Shown piece after piece: positions 7,721-16,718 of a stretch of 64,000 nt of DNA (positions are counted from its first letter, which is position 1; every line of letters starts with the position of its first letter). This DNA is from Cloacibacterium sp. TD35 (lineage in GTDB: Bacteria; Bacteroidota; Bacteroidia; Flavobacteriales; Weeksellaceae). The position numbers and the translations under genes were made by a program. The stretch lies in the NCBI RefSeq assembly GCF_028864635.1, contig NZ_CP104850.1, positions 502,001-566,000 of the forward strand, read 5' to 3'. The notes under the pieces were generated by a model. That model was not told the DNA's origin. It searched no databases and saw only the letters and a list, made by a program, of their open reading frames with translations.

Positions 7721-9050
7721 AATTTTCGTTTGCCCAATTTAATCTGTCTGCTTGGTTGTATTGCCAAGGTGCAGCGTTATTTTCAATATTAGTCATCATC
7801 ATATTCAATTCTTGTGGTGCAGCAGATTGTTCCATAACCAGGAATCTACGCATTTCTACAATAATTGAAAGCGGATCAATTAATACCGGACAAGCTTCTA
7901 CACAAGCATTACAACTTGTACATGCCCATAATTCTTCTTTGGTAATGTAATCGTTTAAGAGTTTTTTACCATCATCTACAAATTTTCCGTTTTTATTGAT
8001 GTTTTTACCTACTTCTTCTACTCTGTCTCTGGTAGACATCATAATTTTTCTAGGAGAAAGTTTTCTACCTGTAATATTTGCCGGACAAACAGCAGTACAT
8101 CTACCACATTCTGTACAAGAATATGCATTCAATAATTGCACTTGATTTAAATCAAAAATATCTTCAGCGCCAAATTTAGCTGGAGGTTCTGCTCCTTCTG
8201 GTTGTGCTGCATAAGGATCTGCATTAGGATCCATCATTAATTTGATTTCTTGAGTTACAGATTCTAAATTATTGAATTTTCCTTTTTTCTCAAGATTAGC
8301 ATACCAAGTATTCGGGAATGCAAAAATGATGTGAAGGTGTTTAGAATAATATAAATAGTTCATGAAGAACAAAATTCCTACAAAGTGGAACCACCAAGCT
8401 CCTCTTTCTATGAAATGTAAAAACCCATCACTAAACCCGAAAGATTGAAAAATCGGTGCAATAAGGTTAGATGAAACTGGGAAACTTCCGTGTGCTGCTA
8501 AAGCGCCACTTTGCTGAAGCAACCAATCTGCTGCATTCATTTTGAAAAAAGCCATCATTAAGCAGAGTTCTATCACCAAAATCCAGTTGGCATCATTTTT
8601 TGGCCAACCTTTTAGGTCAATAGAAGATAATCTCGGGATTTTAAGACCATTTCTTCTGATGAAGAAAGCTACTACAGCAATCACTACTAATGCAGCTAAA
8701 ACTTCTAATGTAGCAGTGAAAATTCCGTAAAGTGTATCTCCAAAAATTGAAGCTAAGAAACGGTGCGTTCCGAAAATTCCATCTACGATGATTTCAATCA
8801 ATTCGATGTTGATGATTACAAAACCTACGTAAACAATCATGTGCAAGAAAGCTGCAACTGGACGTTTTTTCATTTTGCTTTGCCCTAGAGCTACGGTTGC
8901 CATCGTTTTCCATCTTTCTGAAGGGTTATCAGAACGATTGATTTCTCTTCCTAGTTTTATATTTCGGTAAATTTCTTTTAAACTTTTAAAAAAAAGACCG
9001 AAACCAGCAATGAGTAAAACAAGGAATAAAATATTGTCTAAATATTGCAT
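7719..9050 (-). CDS. Membrane (Fe-S) binding protein with NarI/HdrE-like helices and two 4Fe-4S motifs
   Basis: A 443-residue fusion of a membrane part and a ferredoxin part. The N-terminal half has about five hydrophobic helices, some carrying His residues (FLHMIVY, WWFHFVGI, KHLHIIF) that could bind b-type heme as in NarI or HdrE. The C-terminal half has two CX2CX2CX3CP motifs, CTECGRCTAVCP and CTSCNACVEACP, as in HdrC/HdrD and GlpC. It should sit in the inner membrane, take electrons from or give them to the quinone pool, and work with the CCG protein encoded just downstream. It follows the MCE gene by 34 bases in the same operon. A -7 box candidate (TATTTTTG) lies in that gap. Confidence 0.85.
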   Translation of the reverse strand: MQYLDNILFLVLLIAGFGLFFKSLKEIYRNIKLGREINRSDNPSERWKTMATVALGQSKMKKRPVAAFLHMIVYVGFVIINIELIEIIVDGIFGTHRFLASIFGDTLYGIFTATLEVLAALVVIAVVAFFIRRNGLKIPRLSSIDLKGWPKNDANWILVIELCLMMAFFKMNAADWLLQQSGALAAHGSFPVSSNLIAPIFQSFGFSDGFLHFIERGAWWFHFVGILFFMNYLYYSKHLHIIFAFPNTWYANLEKKGKFNNLESVTQEIKLMMDPNADPYAAQPEGAEPPAKFGAEDIFDLNQVQLLNAYSCTECGRCTAVCPANITGRKLSPRKIMMSTRDRVEEVGKNINKNGKFVDDGKKLLNDYITKEELWACTSCNACVEACPVLIDPLSIIVEMRRFLVMEQSAAPQELNMMMTNIENNAAPWQYNQADRLNWANEN

Positions 9051-9084
9051 AGTTATTTTTTTCTCTTTTTCAAAAATACGTTAA

Positions 9085-10029
9085 TTATTTCTTACCAAAA
9101 ACAGAAATATTTATGTATCGCTTAGGATTTTCTTTCAGGTCTAAAATTAGATTGTTTAGGTTCTCTGAAGTTTTATTGAGATTATTGTATAATTCTTCAT
9201 CTTTAGCTAGTTTACCAAGGCTTCCTTCTCCGTTATTAATGCCAGAAATCACTTGATTGAGTTTGTTAGAAACTTCAGAAAGTCTTTCTACTGTTTGATT
9301 AAGTTGCTTAGTATCAATATTTTCTGCTACTTTGCCATATTTTTCTACTGCAGCATTTGCAGAAATCATGGTTTTATTGGTATTATCTAAAACATTCTCT
9401 ATTCTACCTTGGCTAGAAGCAAGTAATTTATTGGTTTGGTCTGATGTATTTTTAAAAGAAGCAACGGTTTGGTTAAGACTCGCTAAAAGGAGTTTGATTT
9501 CTCTTCTATTTTGTTCATCTACTATTTGATTGGTTGCAGCTACTGTAGAATCTAGTTTAGCTAGAACACTTTGCACTTGATCTTTTACTGGACCTACTTG
9601 TGATGACAAACTTGCCATAAGAGAAGATTGAAAAGAACCTCTTAAGGTATCTCCATTTTTGGCAAAGGGCGCTTTATCATAAACCAAATGAATTCTCGCT
9701 TGTTTACCAGACATAATTCCTGGTTCGAAAATTTCTACTGTTGAGTTTTTAGAAAAACTGAATTTTTTGTCCACGAGTACTTTAACTACAAAATAAATGG
9801 TTCCGTCTTTAGTGGTTTGTGGAAGGATTTTATCTACCTGCCCCACTTTTAACCCATTAATAGAAACAGGGTTAGACTGCTCTAGACCATCTACATTATC
9901 AAATTTTGCATAATAAGTATTATCTGAAGTAAAGAAACTTTTCCCCTTCATAAACTGGAAAAGAATAACGAATCCTACAATAGCCAAAATTGCTATCAAA
10001 CCTGCTTTTATCTCTTTAGTGTATTTCAC
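9085..10029 (-). CDS. MlaD/MCE family lipid transport protein
   Basis: A 314-residue protein with one N-terminal membrane anchor (about residues 9-27) and an MCE domain (about residues 35-115, with VDGLEQSNPVSINGLKVGQV), followed by a long helical region rich in Asn, Gln and Thr. MCE proteins form periplasmic hexamers that move phospholipids between membranes with an MlaE permease and MlaF ATPase. Here those partners are encoded 12 kb away (21383-22944), and this gene instead heads an operon with two Fe-S proteins. A -7 box (TATATTTG, minus strand, 10060-10053) lies 24 bases upstream of the start. Confidence 0.9.
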   Translation of the reverse strand: MKYTKEIKAGLIAILAIVGFVILFQFMKGKSFFTSDNTYYAKFDNVDGLEQSNPVSINGLKVGQVDKILPQTTKDGTIYFVVKVLVDKKFSFSKNSTVEIFEPGIMSGKQARIHLVYDKAPFAKNGDTLRGSFQSSLMASLSSQVGPVKDQVQSVLAKLDSTVAATNQIVDEQNRREIKLLLASLNQTVASFKNTSDQTNKLLASSQGRIENVLDNTNKTMISANAAVEKYGKVAENIDTKQLNQTVERLSEVSNKLNQVISGINNGEGSLGKLAKDEELYNNLNKTSENLNNLILDLKENPKRYINISVFGKK

Positions 10030-10052
10030 AATTTTATGAATTTTTAATCAGC

Positions 10053-10060
10053 AAATATAC
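10053..10060 (-). promoter_or_regulatory. Predicted -7 box of the MCE/Fe-S operon
   Basis: TATATTTG on the minus strand matches TAnnTTTG, with a predicted leader of about 20 bases before the MCE gene. Confidence 0.5.
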
Positions 10061-10105
10061 TACTTTTTGAAGTAATGGTGGTTTCAATATTGCTGCATGT
10101 TGTTA

Positions 10106-10144
10106 TAAAAAAAGCGACTTTTCCTAGAAAAAGTCGCTTTTTAA
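10106..10144. terminator. Terminator after the PpiD-like gene
   Basis: Arms AAAAAGCGACTTTT and AAAAGTCGCTTTTT around a short CCTAG loop give a strong hairpin with T-runs on both strands. It follows the minus-strand gene at 10161. Confidence 0.9.
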
Positions 10145-10160
10145 AATTTATTAAGAAGAA

Positions 10161-12302
10161 TTATTGTGCTTGAGAAGCTTTATCCCAAACCTCTATTCTG
10201 TAGTCTTCTATCTTAGCATTGTCTTGTAAACTCTTCATTAGTGACTGGCTAAACATTTGAGCACCTTGCTGTTGCATTGCTTGCATGATTTGTTTAGCAT
10301 CTCCTGGTTGTTTGTTTAAAGTAACCGCTTTTTGAGCTACTACAAAAACACCTGTAGCACCTTCTACTGGTTTAGAAGTTTTACCTTTTTGTACACCAAA
10401 TGCAGCTCCTGCAACTTTAGCTTCCATAGCGCCTCCTACAAACGGAGAGAATAAACTTACTTGTGCAGACTGCTTAGTCGTACCAAATAACTTAGCTACC
10501 GCATCTAAAGTAGTCGCTTTGCTTGCAGTAATTTTTTCAGTAATTTTTTTCGCTAATAATTGGTTTCTTACAATCGGTTCTAACTGTTCTCTTACAGATT
10601 CTGGATCTGCAATTCCTGCTTCTTGAATACCGTTTAGATAAAATACGATGTAATCTCCATTACCTGTAGTTCTAATATCTACATCTCCTTTTTTTCTTTC
10701 TTTGTTAAATGCCCAAGCTAAGATTTCTTCATCTTTATCTGTGCCTAATCCTTGAATCTGACCTTGGAATCTTTTTATAGATTTTGGATTTTGGAAATTG
10801 AAGTTTTTCTTTTTCGCAGCGTTTGCAAAATCATTGAAAGATTTTCCTTGAACAGACTGAATGAAAGTATTGGCTTCTGTATATACTCTATTTTCTGTTT
10901 CTTTAGATGCTCTGATGTCTTTTGCTAAGTTTGCAATTTTGTAAACTGGCATTTTGTTTTCGTTTACAATGATATGATAACCGAAATCTGTTTCTACTAC
11001 TCCTACAGCTCCTTTAGGATTTCCTTTAACCCAATCTCCGAAAGGCTTAGCGTAGTTATTATCATTATCTAAAATCCAATTTAAAATCCCACCTCTTTGA
11101 GCCGCTCCAGGCTCATCAGACATTTGCAGATACTCATTGAATTTTAATGGGTCAGCTTTTACTATTGCTCCAATGCTGTCTGCTAATTTTTTAGCTTCTT
11201 CTTTAGTTCTGGTTTGCTTTTCATCTGCTCTCATTGCACCTTTGTACGCAAATAAAATGTGTTTAGGCATCGTAGCATTGCTCTTTCCTACTAATTTAGT
11301 TACGTAATACTTGTCCCCAGACTTATAAGGTCCAAAGAATTGCCCTACAGATGCCCCTTTTACGAAAGCTTGCGCTTCTTGAGGAACTTCTTGATCAGAA
11401 ACAAATGAATATTTAATTTGTGCTTCAGAATTTAATTCTACGAACATAGAATCGTTCGGAGTATTCTTGAAACTTTCTAGACCACTTCCATTATCTACAC
11501 CTTCGTTATAAAGTTTGTTGATTTCTTTAAGTGCTAAAGCATCATCTGCAGCACTTGGTTTTGCTGGGAAATATACTATACCTAAATTTCTAGATGCTTC
11601 AGATTTAAACATCACAGGATGTTTTTTAATATAGTTCGCTAAATCTGCAGTAGTCACTTTCACTGGATTTTTAGCAGCAAAAGCAGCATAATCTACTTTT
11701 ACAAAGTCTATATCAGCTACCTGGTCTCTTTGCTTCATTAGTTCAGCAGCTTCTTTTTTATTGGCAGTAACACCCGTAGTTACGTTTGCAAAAAGCTGTC
11801 TAGCCATCATTCTGTATTCTATGGCTTTTTTAGCTTTCAACCATTCGTTATATTGGTTTACATCTCCACTATTTTTAAGTTCTTCAATTTGCTTTTTAAT
11901 TTCAGCAATTTTGAAGTTTCCTTTTTCGTCAAAATTTTGAGGATTGCTTTCTTTCGAAAACATTGGGTCAAATTGCAATTGATTCCAGAAAATCTCATCT
12001 GTAATTTTTAACCCCATTTTATCAAACTGTTGTTCGATTAATTTAGACTGTACCAAAATTTGCCAAGCTTGTTCTTCTAAGCCTTGCTGTGGTTGCCCTT
12101 GAGATTGTTGTTGTAGTAAACTTAACTGGTCATTAAATTCATCACGAGTGATTTCTACACCATTTACCTTTCCTAGAATATTTGGGTTTTTACCAAACAT
12201 TTTTTCAAAACTATCAGGATTTACTAAAAAGGCGATTAAGCCTACTGCAACCATTCCTAATAATAGCCAAGGTCTCTTTCTTATTGAAGCTGTAATTGAC
12301 AT
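10161..12302 (-). CDS. PpiD/SurA-like peptidylprolyl isomerase
   Basis: A 713-residue periplasmic folding factor anchored in the inner membrane by one N-terminal helix (WLLLGMVAVGLIAFLV, about residues 12-28). It continues with a SurA-type N-terminal chaperone domain (KVNGVEITRDEFNDQL) and a central parvulin-type PpiC domain (MPKHILFAYKG to FGYHIIVNENKMP, about residues 343-455), plus a degenerate C-terminal part. This is the architecture of E. coli PpiD, which assists newly exported proteins at the Sec translocon. Length is slightly above PpiD's 623. It is transcribed alone, away from lon, and ended by the terminator at 10106-10144. A weak -7-like TATTTTCG lies upstream. Confidence 0.9.
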   Translation of the reverse strand: MSITASIRKRPWLLLGMVAVGLIAFLVNPDSFEKMFGKNPNILGKVNGVEITRDEFNDQLSLLQQQSQGQPQQGLEEQAWQILVQSKLIEQQFDKMGLKITDEIFWNQLQFDPMFSKESNPQNFDEKGNFKIAEIKKQIEELKNSGDVNQYNEWLKAKKAIEYRMMARQLFANVTTGVTANKKEAAELMKQRDQVADIDFVKVDYAAFAAKNPVKVTTADLANYIKKHPVMFKSEASRNLGIVYFPAKPSAADDALALKEINKLYNEGVDNGSGLESFKNTPNDSMFVELNSEAQIKYSFVSDQEVPQEAQAFVKGASVGQFFGPYKSGDKYYVTKLVGKSNATMPKHILFAYKGAMRADEKQTRTKEEAKKLADSIGAIVKADPLKFNEYLQMSDEPGAAQRGGILNWILDNDNNYAKPFGDWVKGNPKGAVGVVETDFGYHIIVNENKMPVYKIANLAKDIRASKETENRVYTEANTFIQSVQGKSFNDFANAAKKKNFNFQNPKSIKRFQGQIQGLGTDKDEEILAWAFNKERKKGDVDIRTTGNGDYIVFYLNGIQEAGIADPESVREQLEPIVRNQLLAKKITEKITASKATTLDAVAKLFGTTKQSAQVSLFSPFVGGAMEAKVAGAAFGVQKGKTSKPVEGATGVFVVAQKAVTLNKQPGDAKQIMQAMQQQGAQMFSQSLMKSLQDNAKIEDYRIEVWDKASQAQ

Positions 12303-12510
12303 TTTATATATAAGTATTTAAAATCAGTGTGCGAAAATACATAATTTTAAGATAATAGAGAAATTTTATCACTCATTTTCATTCGTTTATATTTATTTTT
12401 TAAAGGATTTTACGGAAGTCTATCTGGCAAATATTTTACAATCGATCACCTTTTTGAAAATCAGTTCGGTTTTCTAAAACAAAAAAAGGAAAATTTGTCC
12501 ATAAAAACTC

Positions 12511-12526
12511 TTGGCATAGCTATTGC
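12511..12526 (+). promoter_or_regulatory. Candidate sigma-54 (-24/-12) promoter of lon
   Basis: TTGGCATAGCTATTGC matches the sigma-54 consensus TTGGCAC-N5-TTGC in all but one base, with the invariant GG (12513-12514) and GC (12525-12526) ten bases apart. A start about 12 bases further on would give a lon leader of about 95 bases. A sigma-54 activator gene is present at 49293-50576. The match has not been tested by a genome-wide scan and could be chance. Confidence 0.45.
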
Positions 12527-12601
12527 GAATATTATAGTACTCATTATTTTAGGCAAGAAAATTTCGAATCTTGTCTTTATAATTGATTTATATACTTTAA
12601 A

Positions 12602-12618
12602 AATGACAAATTGTCATT
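12602..12618. promoter_or_regulatory. Perfect palindrome in the lon leader, candidate operator
   Basis: AATGACAA-A-TTGTCATT has eight-base arms around one base, 14 bases before the lon start codon. Its core TGACA-N3-TGTCA recurs at the miaB promoter (52105-52117). It could be a DNA operator or an RNA hairpin near the ribosome site. Confidence 0.5.
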
Positions 12619-12632
12619 CTAATTTTTAAATT

Positions 12633-15023
12633 ATGATTGAAATAGAAGATATCGCTTTTGAAAATTTTTTAGACGAAAATTTTAGTATCGTAGCAAACGA
12701 GCAAAAACAAACCAAAGAAGAAAAAGCGCAAGAGATTTTTCCGATTCTACCTGTTAGAAATATGGTGATGTTTCCGAAAGTGGTTATCCCAATCACAGCG
12801 GGAAGAGAGAAGTCTATCAAATTATTAGAAGAAGCACAAAAAAATGGCCAACTGATAGGAATTTTGAGTCAAAAACGCTCTCATCAAGAAAATCCTACTG
12901 AAAAAGACCTTTACCAAATAGGAACTGTTGCTAAAATCATTAAAATCATCAAACTTCCTGATGGTAATATTTCTGCAATCACGAGAGGAATTCAGCGCTT
13001 CAAGGTAAAAAACTTCATTGAAACCGAACCTTATTTCACCGCAGAAATAGAAAAATTAAAGGATTCTTCTACCAAAAAGAAGGAAGAATATGAAGCTTTA
13101 ATAGACAATATCAAGGATTTAGCGATTAAAATCATAGAAATAGACCCTAATATTCCTGGCGCAGCCAATTTTGCCATCAGAAATATTGAAGGACAAGAAG
13201 ATTTACTGAATTTCATCTGCGTAAATGCAAATTTCTCTTCAGAAAATAAACAAAAACTTCTTGAAGAAAAATCATTGATGAAGCGTGCAGAATTATGCTA
13301 TGAACTGATGCATGATGATTTCAGAAGATTAGAACTTAAAAATCAAATTCATCAGAAAACTTCTCGCGATTTAGATAAACAACAGAGAGAATATTTTCTG
13401 AACCAACAAATCAGAACGATTCAAGAAGAATTAGGCGGTGGAACCGAAACAGATGTAGATGAACTAAAGAAAAAAGCAGAAAAAATTTCTTGGAAACCAG
13501 AAATTCAAGAACATTTCGAGAAAGAACTGAAAAGACTTCAGCGTCATAATCCCAATTCGCCAGATTATAATGTACAGAGAAATTATCTAGATTTCTTCAC
13601 AGATTTACCTTGGAATTCATATTCTAAAGACATTTTTGATATTCCAAAAGCTGAAAAAATCTTGAATAAAGACCATTTCGGTTTAGAAGACATCAAAAAA
13701 AGAATTTTAGAACATATGGCGGTTCTGAAATTGAAAAACGACATGAAATCTCCGATTTTGTGTTTAGTTGGTCCTCCTGGAGTTGGTAAAACTTCCCTCG
13801 GAAAATCTATTGCAGATGCTCTTGGCAGAAAATATGTAAGAATGAGTTTGGGCGGTCTCCATGACGAATCAGAAATCCGTGGCCACAGAAAAACATACAT
13901 CGGCGCAATGGCAGGAAGATTACTGCAAGCCATCAAAAAGGCGGGAACTTCTAATCCAGTTATCGTTTTAGACGAAATAGATAAACTCGGACAAGGAATG
14001 CATGGCGACCCTAGTTCTGCGCTTCTCGAAGTACTAGACCCAGAACAAAACCACAGTTTTTATGATAATTTCTTAGAAATTGGGTATGATTTGTCAAAAG
14101 TAATGTTCATTGCTACTGCCAATTCGCTTTCTAGCATTCAAACGCCATTGTTAGACAGAATGGAAGTCATTCAACTTTCGGGATATACGATTGAAGAAAA
14201 AGTAGAAATCGCAAAACGCCATTTGATAAAAAAGCAAATGGAAGAAACTGGATTGCAAAAAAACGCCTATAAACTTGGAAATAAAGAACTTGCACATGTA
14301 ATAGAAGCCTTCACCAGAGAAAGTGGTGTGAGAAATTTAGAAAAACAAATCGCTAAAATTTCGCGTTGGGTTGCCCTACAAATCACCATGAATAAAGAAT
14401 ACGACCCAAAAATTTCCATTCAAAAAATTGATGAAATTCTTGGCGTTCCTATGTCTAAAAACTTCTCAGAAATGATGGATGTTCCAGGTGTAGTCACAGG
14501 CTTAGCTTGGACCTCAGTTGGCGGCGATATCTTATTCATAGAGAGTATTTTAAGCAAAGGAAAAGGTAACCTCACGATGACAGGAAATCTAGGAAATGTC
14601 ATGAAAGAATCTGCAACCATTTCGCTAGAATACATCAAAGCAAAACACGAAAGTTTAGGCATTTCTTTAGAAGATATTGAGAATAAAAATATTCACGTTC
14701 ACGTTCCAGAAGGCGCCACTCCGAAAGATGGACCAAGCGCAGGAATTGCAATGCTAACCAGTATGGTTTCCAGCTATTTAAACAAAAAAGTAAAACCACA
14801 TATGGCAATGACTGGCGAAATTACTTTAAGAGGAAAGGTGCTTCCAGTTGGCGGAATTAAAGAAAAACTTTTGGCTGCAGTAAGAGCCGAAATTAAAGAA
14901 GTGATTCTTTGTGAAGAAAACAGAAAAGATGTTTTAGAAATCAACCAAAACTATCTTAAAAATCTAAAAGTTCATTACGTGAAAACCATGAAAGAAGTAG
15001 TGGAATTAGCGATTGAGAAATAA
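12633..15023 (+). CDS. lon: ATP-dependent protease La (Lon)
   Basis: Cytosolic AAA+ serine protease that degrades misfolded and regulatory proteins. Its 796 residues show an N-terminal LON substrate-binding domain (from [13 protein letters not shown], about residues 34-230), a helical linker, an AAA+ module with Walker [10 protein letters not shown] (about residue 380) and Walker [11 protein letters not shown]. The C-terminal protease domain has catalytic Ser in [10 protein letters not shown] and Lys in [10 protein letters not shown]. It stands alone between a divergent gene and a terminator. The leader carries a candidate sigma-54 element and a palindrome, so stress control is likely but not shown. 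Confidence 0.97.
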   Translation: MIEIEDIAFENFLDENFSIVANEQKQTKEEKAQEIFPILPVRNMVMFPKVVIPITAGREKSIKLLEEAQKNGQLIGILSQKRSHQENPTEKDLYQIGTVAKIIKIIKLPDGNISAITRGIQRFKVKNFIETEPYFTAEIEKLKDSSTKKKEEYEALIDNIKDLAIKIIEIDPNIPGAANFAIRNIEGQEDLLNFICVNANFSSENKQKLLEEKSLMKRAELCYELMHDDFRRLELKNQIHQKTSRDLDKQQREYFLNQQIRTIQEELGGGTETDVDELKKKAEKISWKPEIQEHFEKELKRLQRHNPNSPDYNVQRNYLDFFTDLPWNSYSKDIFDIPKAEKILNKDHFGLEDIKKRILEHMAVLKLKNDMKSPILCLVGPPGVGKTSLGKSIADALGRKYVRMSLGGLHDESEIRGHRKTYIGAMAGRLLQAIKKAGTSNPVIVLDEIDKLGQGMHGDPSSALLEVLDPEQNHSFYDNFLEIGYDLSKVMFIATANSLSSIQTPLLDRMEVIQLSGYTIEEKVEIAKRHLIKKQMEETGLQKNAYKLGNKELAHVIEAFTRESGVRNLEKQIAKISRWVALQITMNKEYDPKISIQKIDEILGVPMSKNFSEMMDVPGVVTGLAWTSVGGDILFIESILSKGKGNLTMTGNLGNVMKESATISLEYIKAKHESLGISLEDIENKNIHVHVPEGATPKDGPSAGIAMLTSMVSSYLNKKVKPHMAMTGEITLRGKVLPVGGIKEKLLAAVRAEIKEVILCEENRKDVLEINQNYLKNLKVHYVKTMKEVVELAIEK

Positions 15024-15044
15024 TTTTACAAATTCATATTAACA

Positions 15045-15081
15045 TAAAAACAACCTGCAAATCTGTGGGTTGTTTTTTTTA
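15045..15081 (+). terminator. Terminator after lon
   Basis: AACAACC and GGTTGTT pair around TGCAAATCTGTG and are followed by eight T bases. Confidence 0.85.
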
Positions 15082-15208
15082 CAAAATATTGATATTCTAT
15101 AATTTATATTGCAAACCAAGTTTACAAAAACAAAAAATCGCTTTTACAAACTTTACAAGAATCTTGTGCTCAACTTTGAGGAAGTCTAACCACAAAAAAC
15201 ATTAAACA

Positions 15209-16138
15209 ATGAACACAAAATTCCAAAAATTGGTTTTCGCAATCTTTATTTTGGCTGGATTATTTTCTTGTCAAAAATCTGAAAGCGTAGCTGCCGAATA
15301 CGAAAGCGCTGCCATGACTGTAGATTCTACTTCCGTTCAAAATGACAAAGTTTCTTACGCTGCTTCTCAAAAAATTCTAGACAAAAAATTTGTAAAAACT
15401 GCAGAAGTCAGCATGGAAGTAAAAGATGTTTACGAAGCCACAGTTCACATAGAAAATGCACTGAAAAATCTCGGTGGATTTGTTACCAAAAGTGAATTAC
15501 AAAGTCAAGTTATCGGAGAAGAAACTTATAACACTTCTGACCAAAATGCGGTTTTACTCAGAAAATTCAACTCTTACAATAAGATGCAAGTAAGAGTTCC
15601 TTCGGAAAAATTAGGCGCATTTCTCAATGCTATAAATGACCGAAAACTTTTTTTGAACACTAGAATTATTTCGGCTGAAGATGTTACCAACAATGCTAAA
15701 ATTGCAGAACTTGAACTTAAAAAAATCAATAAAACAGGCGAAGTTATTTCTCAAATGAAAACCAATGAAAAGAAAGCAAACCTCACCGAAGAAAATGAAG
15801 AGAAAAATAACACACAACAAATTGAAAATCTAAACCTTGCAGATAATATAAAATACAGTACTGTAGATATTTACATTAAAGAGCCAAAAGTAAGAATCGC
15901 CGAAATTGCCATTACCAACACACAATTTTACGACAATAAATACCAAGTTAACTTCTTCTACGAAGCGAAATCTTCTCTCCTTAACGGATTTTATTTCGTG
16001 CAAAAATTTTTCGTTTTCTTACTGAATTTCTGGCCTTTATTCGTGGGAATTTTAATTGTAATTTATTTTGTAAAGTATAATCTCACTACTCTTATGTTTC
16101 CGAAAAAGATTTCAAAATCTGAGAATATCGAAAAGTGA
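15209..16138 (+). CDS. DUF4349 domain lipoprotein
   Basis: A 309-residue exported protein with a type II signal peptide (lipobox LFSC, Cys about residue 21). DUF4349 spans about residues 60-280, beginning at KFVKTAEVSMEVKDVYEA and containing a charged coiled coil. A C-terminal hydrophobic segment (FFVFLLNFWPLFVGILIVIYF, about residues 267-290) anchors it in the membrane a second time. The family's function is not established; members occur in many envelope contexts. It ends three bases from a convergent membrane-protein gene. Confidence 0.85.
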   Translation: MNTKFQKLVFAIFILAGLFSCQKSESVAAEYESAAMTVDSTSVQNDKVSYAASQKILDKKFVKTAEVSMEVKDVYEATVHIENALKNLGGFVTKSELQSQVIGEETYNTSDQNAVLLRKFNSYNKMQVRVPSEKLGAFLNAINDRKLFLNTRIISAEDVTNNAKIAELELKKINKTGEVISQMKTNEKKANLTEENEEKNNTQQIENLNLADNIKYSTVDIYIKEPKVRIAEIAITNTQFYDNKYQVNFFYEAKSSLLNGFYFVQKFFVFLLNFWPLFVGILIVIYFVKYNLTTLMFPKKISKSENIEK

Positions 16139-16140
16139 TA

Positions 16141-16593
16141 CTAATGAATGTTTTCTGTAATTTTAGGAACCCAAATTATTAAGATTTGATAAAAGACAAT
16201 CATCACTAAAAAGAAAGCAAAAGCATATTCTTCTAGTTTTTTAAAATGAGTATATAAGTTTTGTAATCCTTGATTTTGATTATTACTTTCTGTGAAATTT
16301 TTCATTCTGAAATCCATAATTTTTCTCATGAAAAATAAAATGGGAATCACAAAAGAAAACATTAAAATCAATGCAATCTTGAAAGCTGGAAATTTTTGCT
16401 GAAAATTTTCAAAAAATAAAAAACACAAAACAGTCAAAAAAAGTAAGCCTAGAGAAAGATATAAATAATTTTTATTGAAGTCAACCAATCTTGTAAAATA
16501 GGAAAAAGACGTAAAACCTAAAGAGATTACCGTAAAAGATAAAAGTATTTGAAAAATCACGTTATTATTTTTCTCAAAGATAACAAAATTCAT
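16141..16593 (-). CDS. Hypothetical four-helix membrane protein
   Basis: A 150-residue protein I do not recognise. It has four hydrophobic helices (about residues 12-30, 44-60, 70-90 and 125-145) and a polar loop rich in Asn and Gln between helices 3 and 4. It is convergent with the DUF4349 gene, with a two-base gap, so their transcripts overlap in the 3-prime ends. A hairpin with T-tail on the plus strand lies right upstream of its start. Confidence 0.6.
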   Translation of the reverse strand: MNFVIFEKNNNVIFQILLSFTVISLGFTSFSYFTRLVDFNKNYLYLSLGLLFLTVLCFLFFENFQQKFPAFKIALILMFSFVIPILFFMRKIMDFRMKNFTESNNQNQGLQNLYTHFKKLEEYAFAFFLVMIVFYQILIIWVPKITENIH

Positions 16594-16601
16594 AAAATCT
16601 T

Positions 16602-16634
16602 AAAGCCCTGAAATTTTTCGGGGCTTTTATTTTT
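16602..16634 (+). terminator. Hairpin with T-tail upstream of pgi
   Basis: AAAGCCCTGAAA and TTTCGGGGCTTT pair with one wobble, followed by TTATTTTTG. It is oriented to stop plus-strand transcription running in from the DUF4349 gene before the pgi promoter. Confidence 0.6.
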
Positions 16635-16660
16635 GCGTAAATTTGCACGGACTTTGTCCG
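16628..16660 (+). promoter_or_regulatory. pgi promoter region with double -7 box and small palindrome
   Basis: Two TAnnTTTG boxes, TATTTTTG (16628-16635) and TAAATTTG (16638-16645), are followed by the inverted repeat CGGAC-TTT-GTCCG (16648-16660) at the predicted start site. The leader to pgi would be about 65 bases. Confidence 0.5.
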
Positions 16661-16718
16661 CTTTATGAAGATGAATAAACTGTAAATTTTAGTTGTTAAA
16701 CCTTAAACCAAAAGAATT

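Larger units (their letters stand above)
12303..12632. promoter_or_regulatory. Divergent intergenic region between the PpiD-like gene and lon
   Basis: This 330-base gap has no convincing reading frame. It holds the PpiD-like gene's promoter near its left end, a -24/-12 type element (12511-12526) pointing to lon, and a palindrome near the lon start (12602-12618). The rest is plain AT-rich sequence. Confidence 0.6.
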
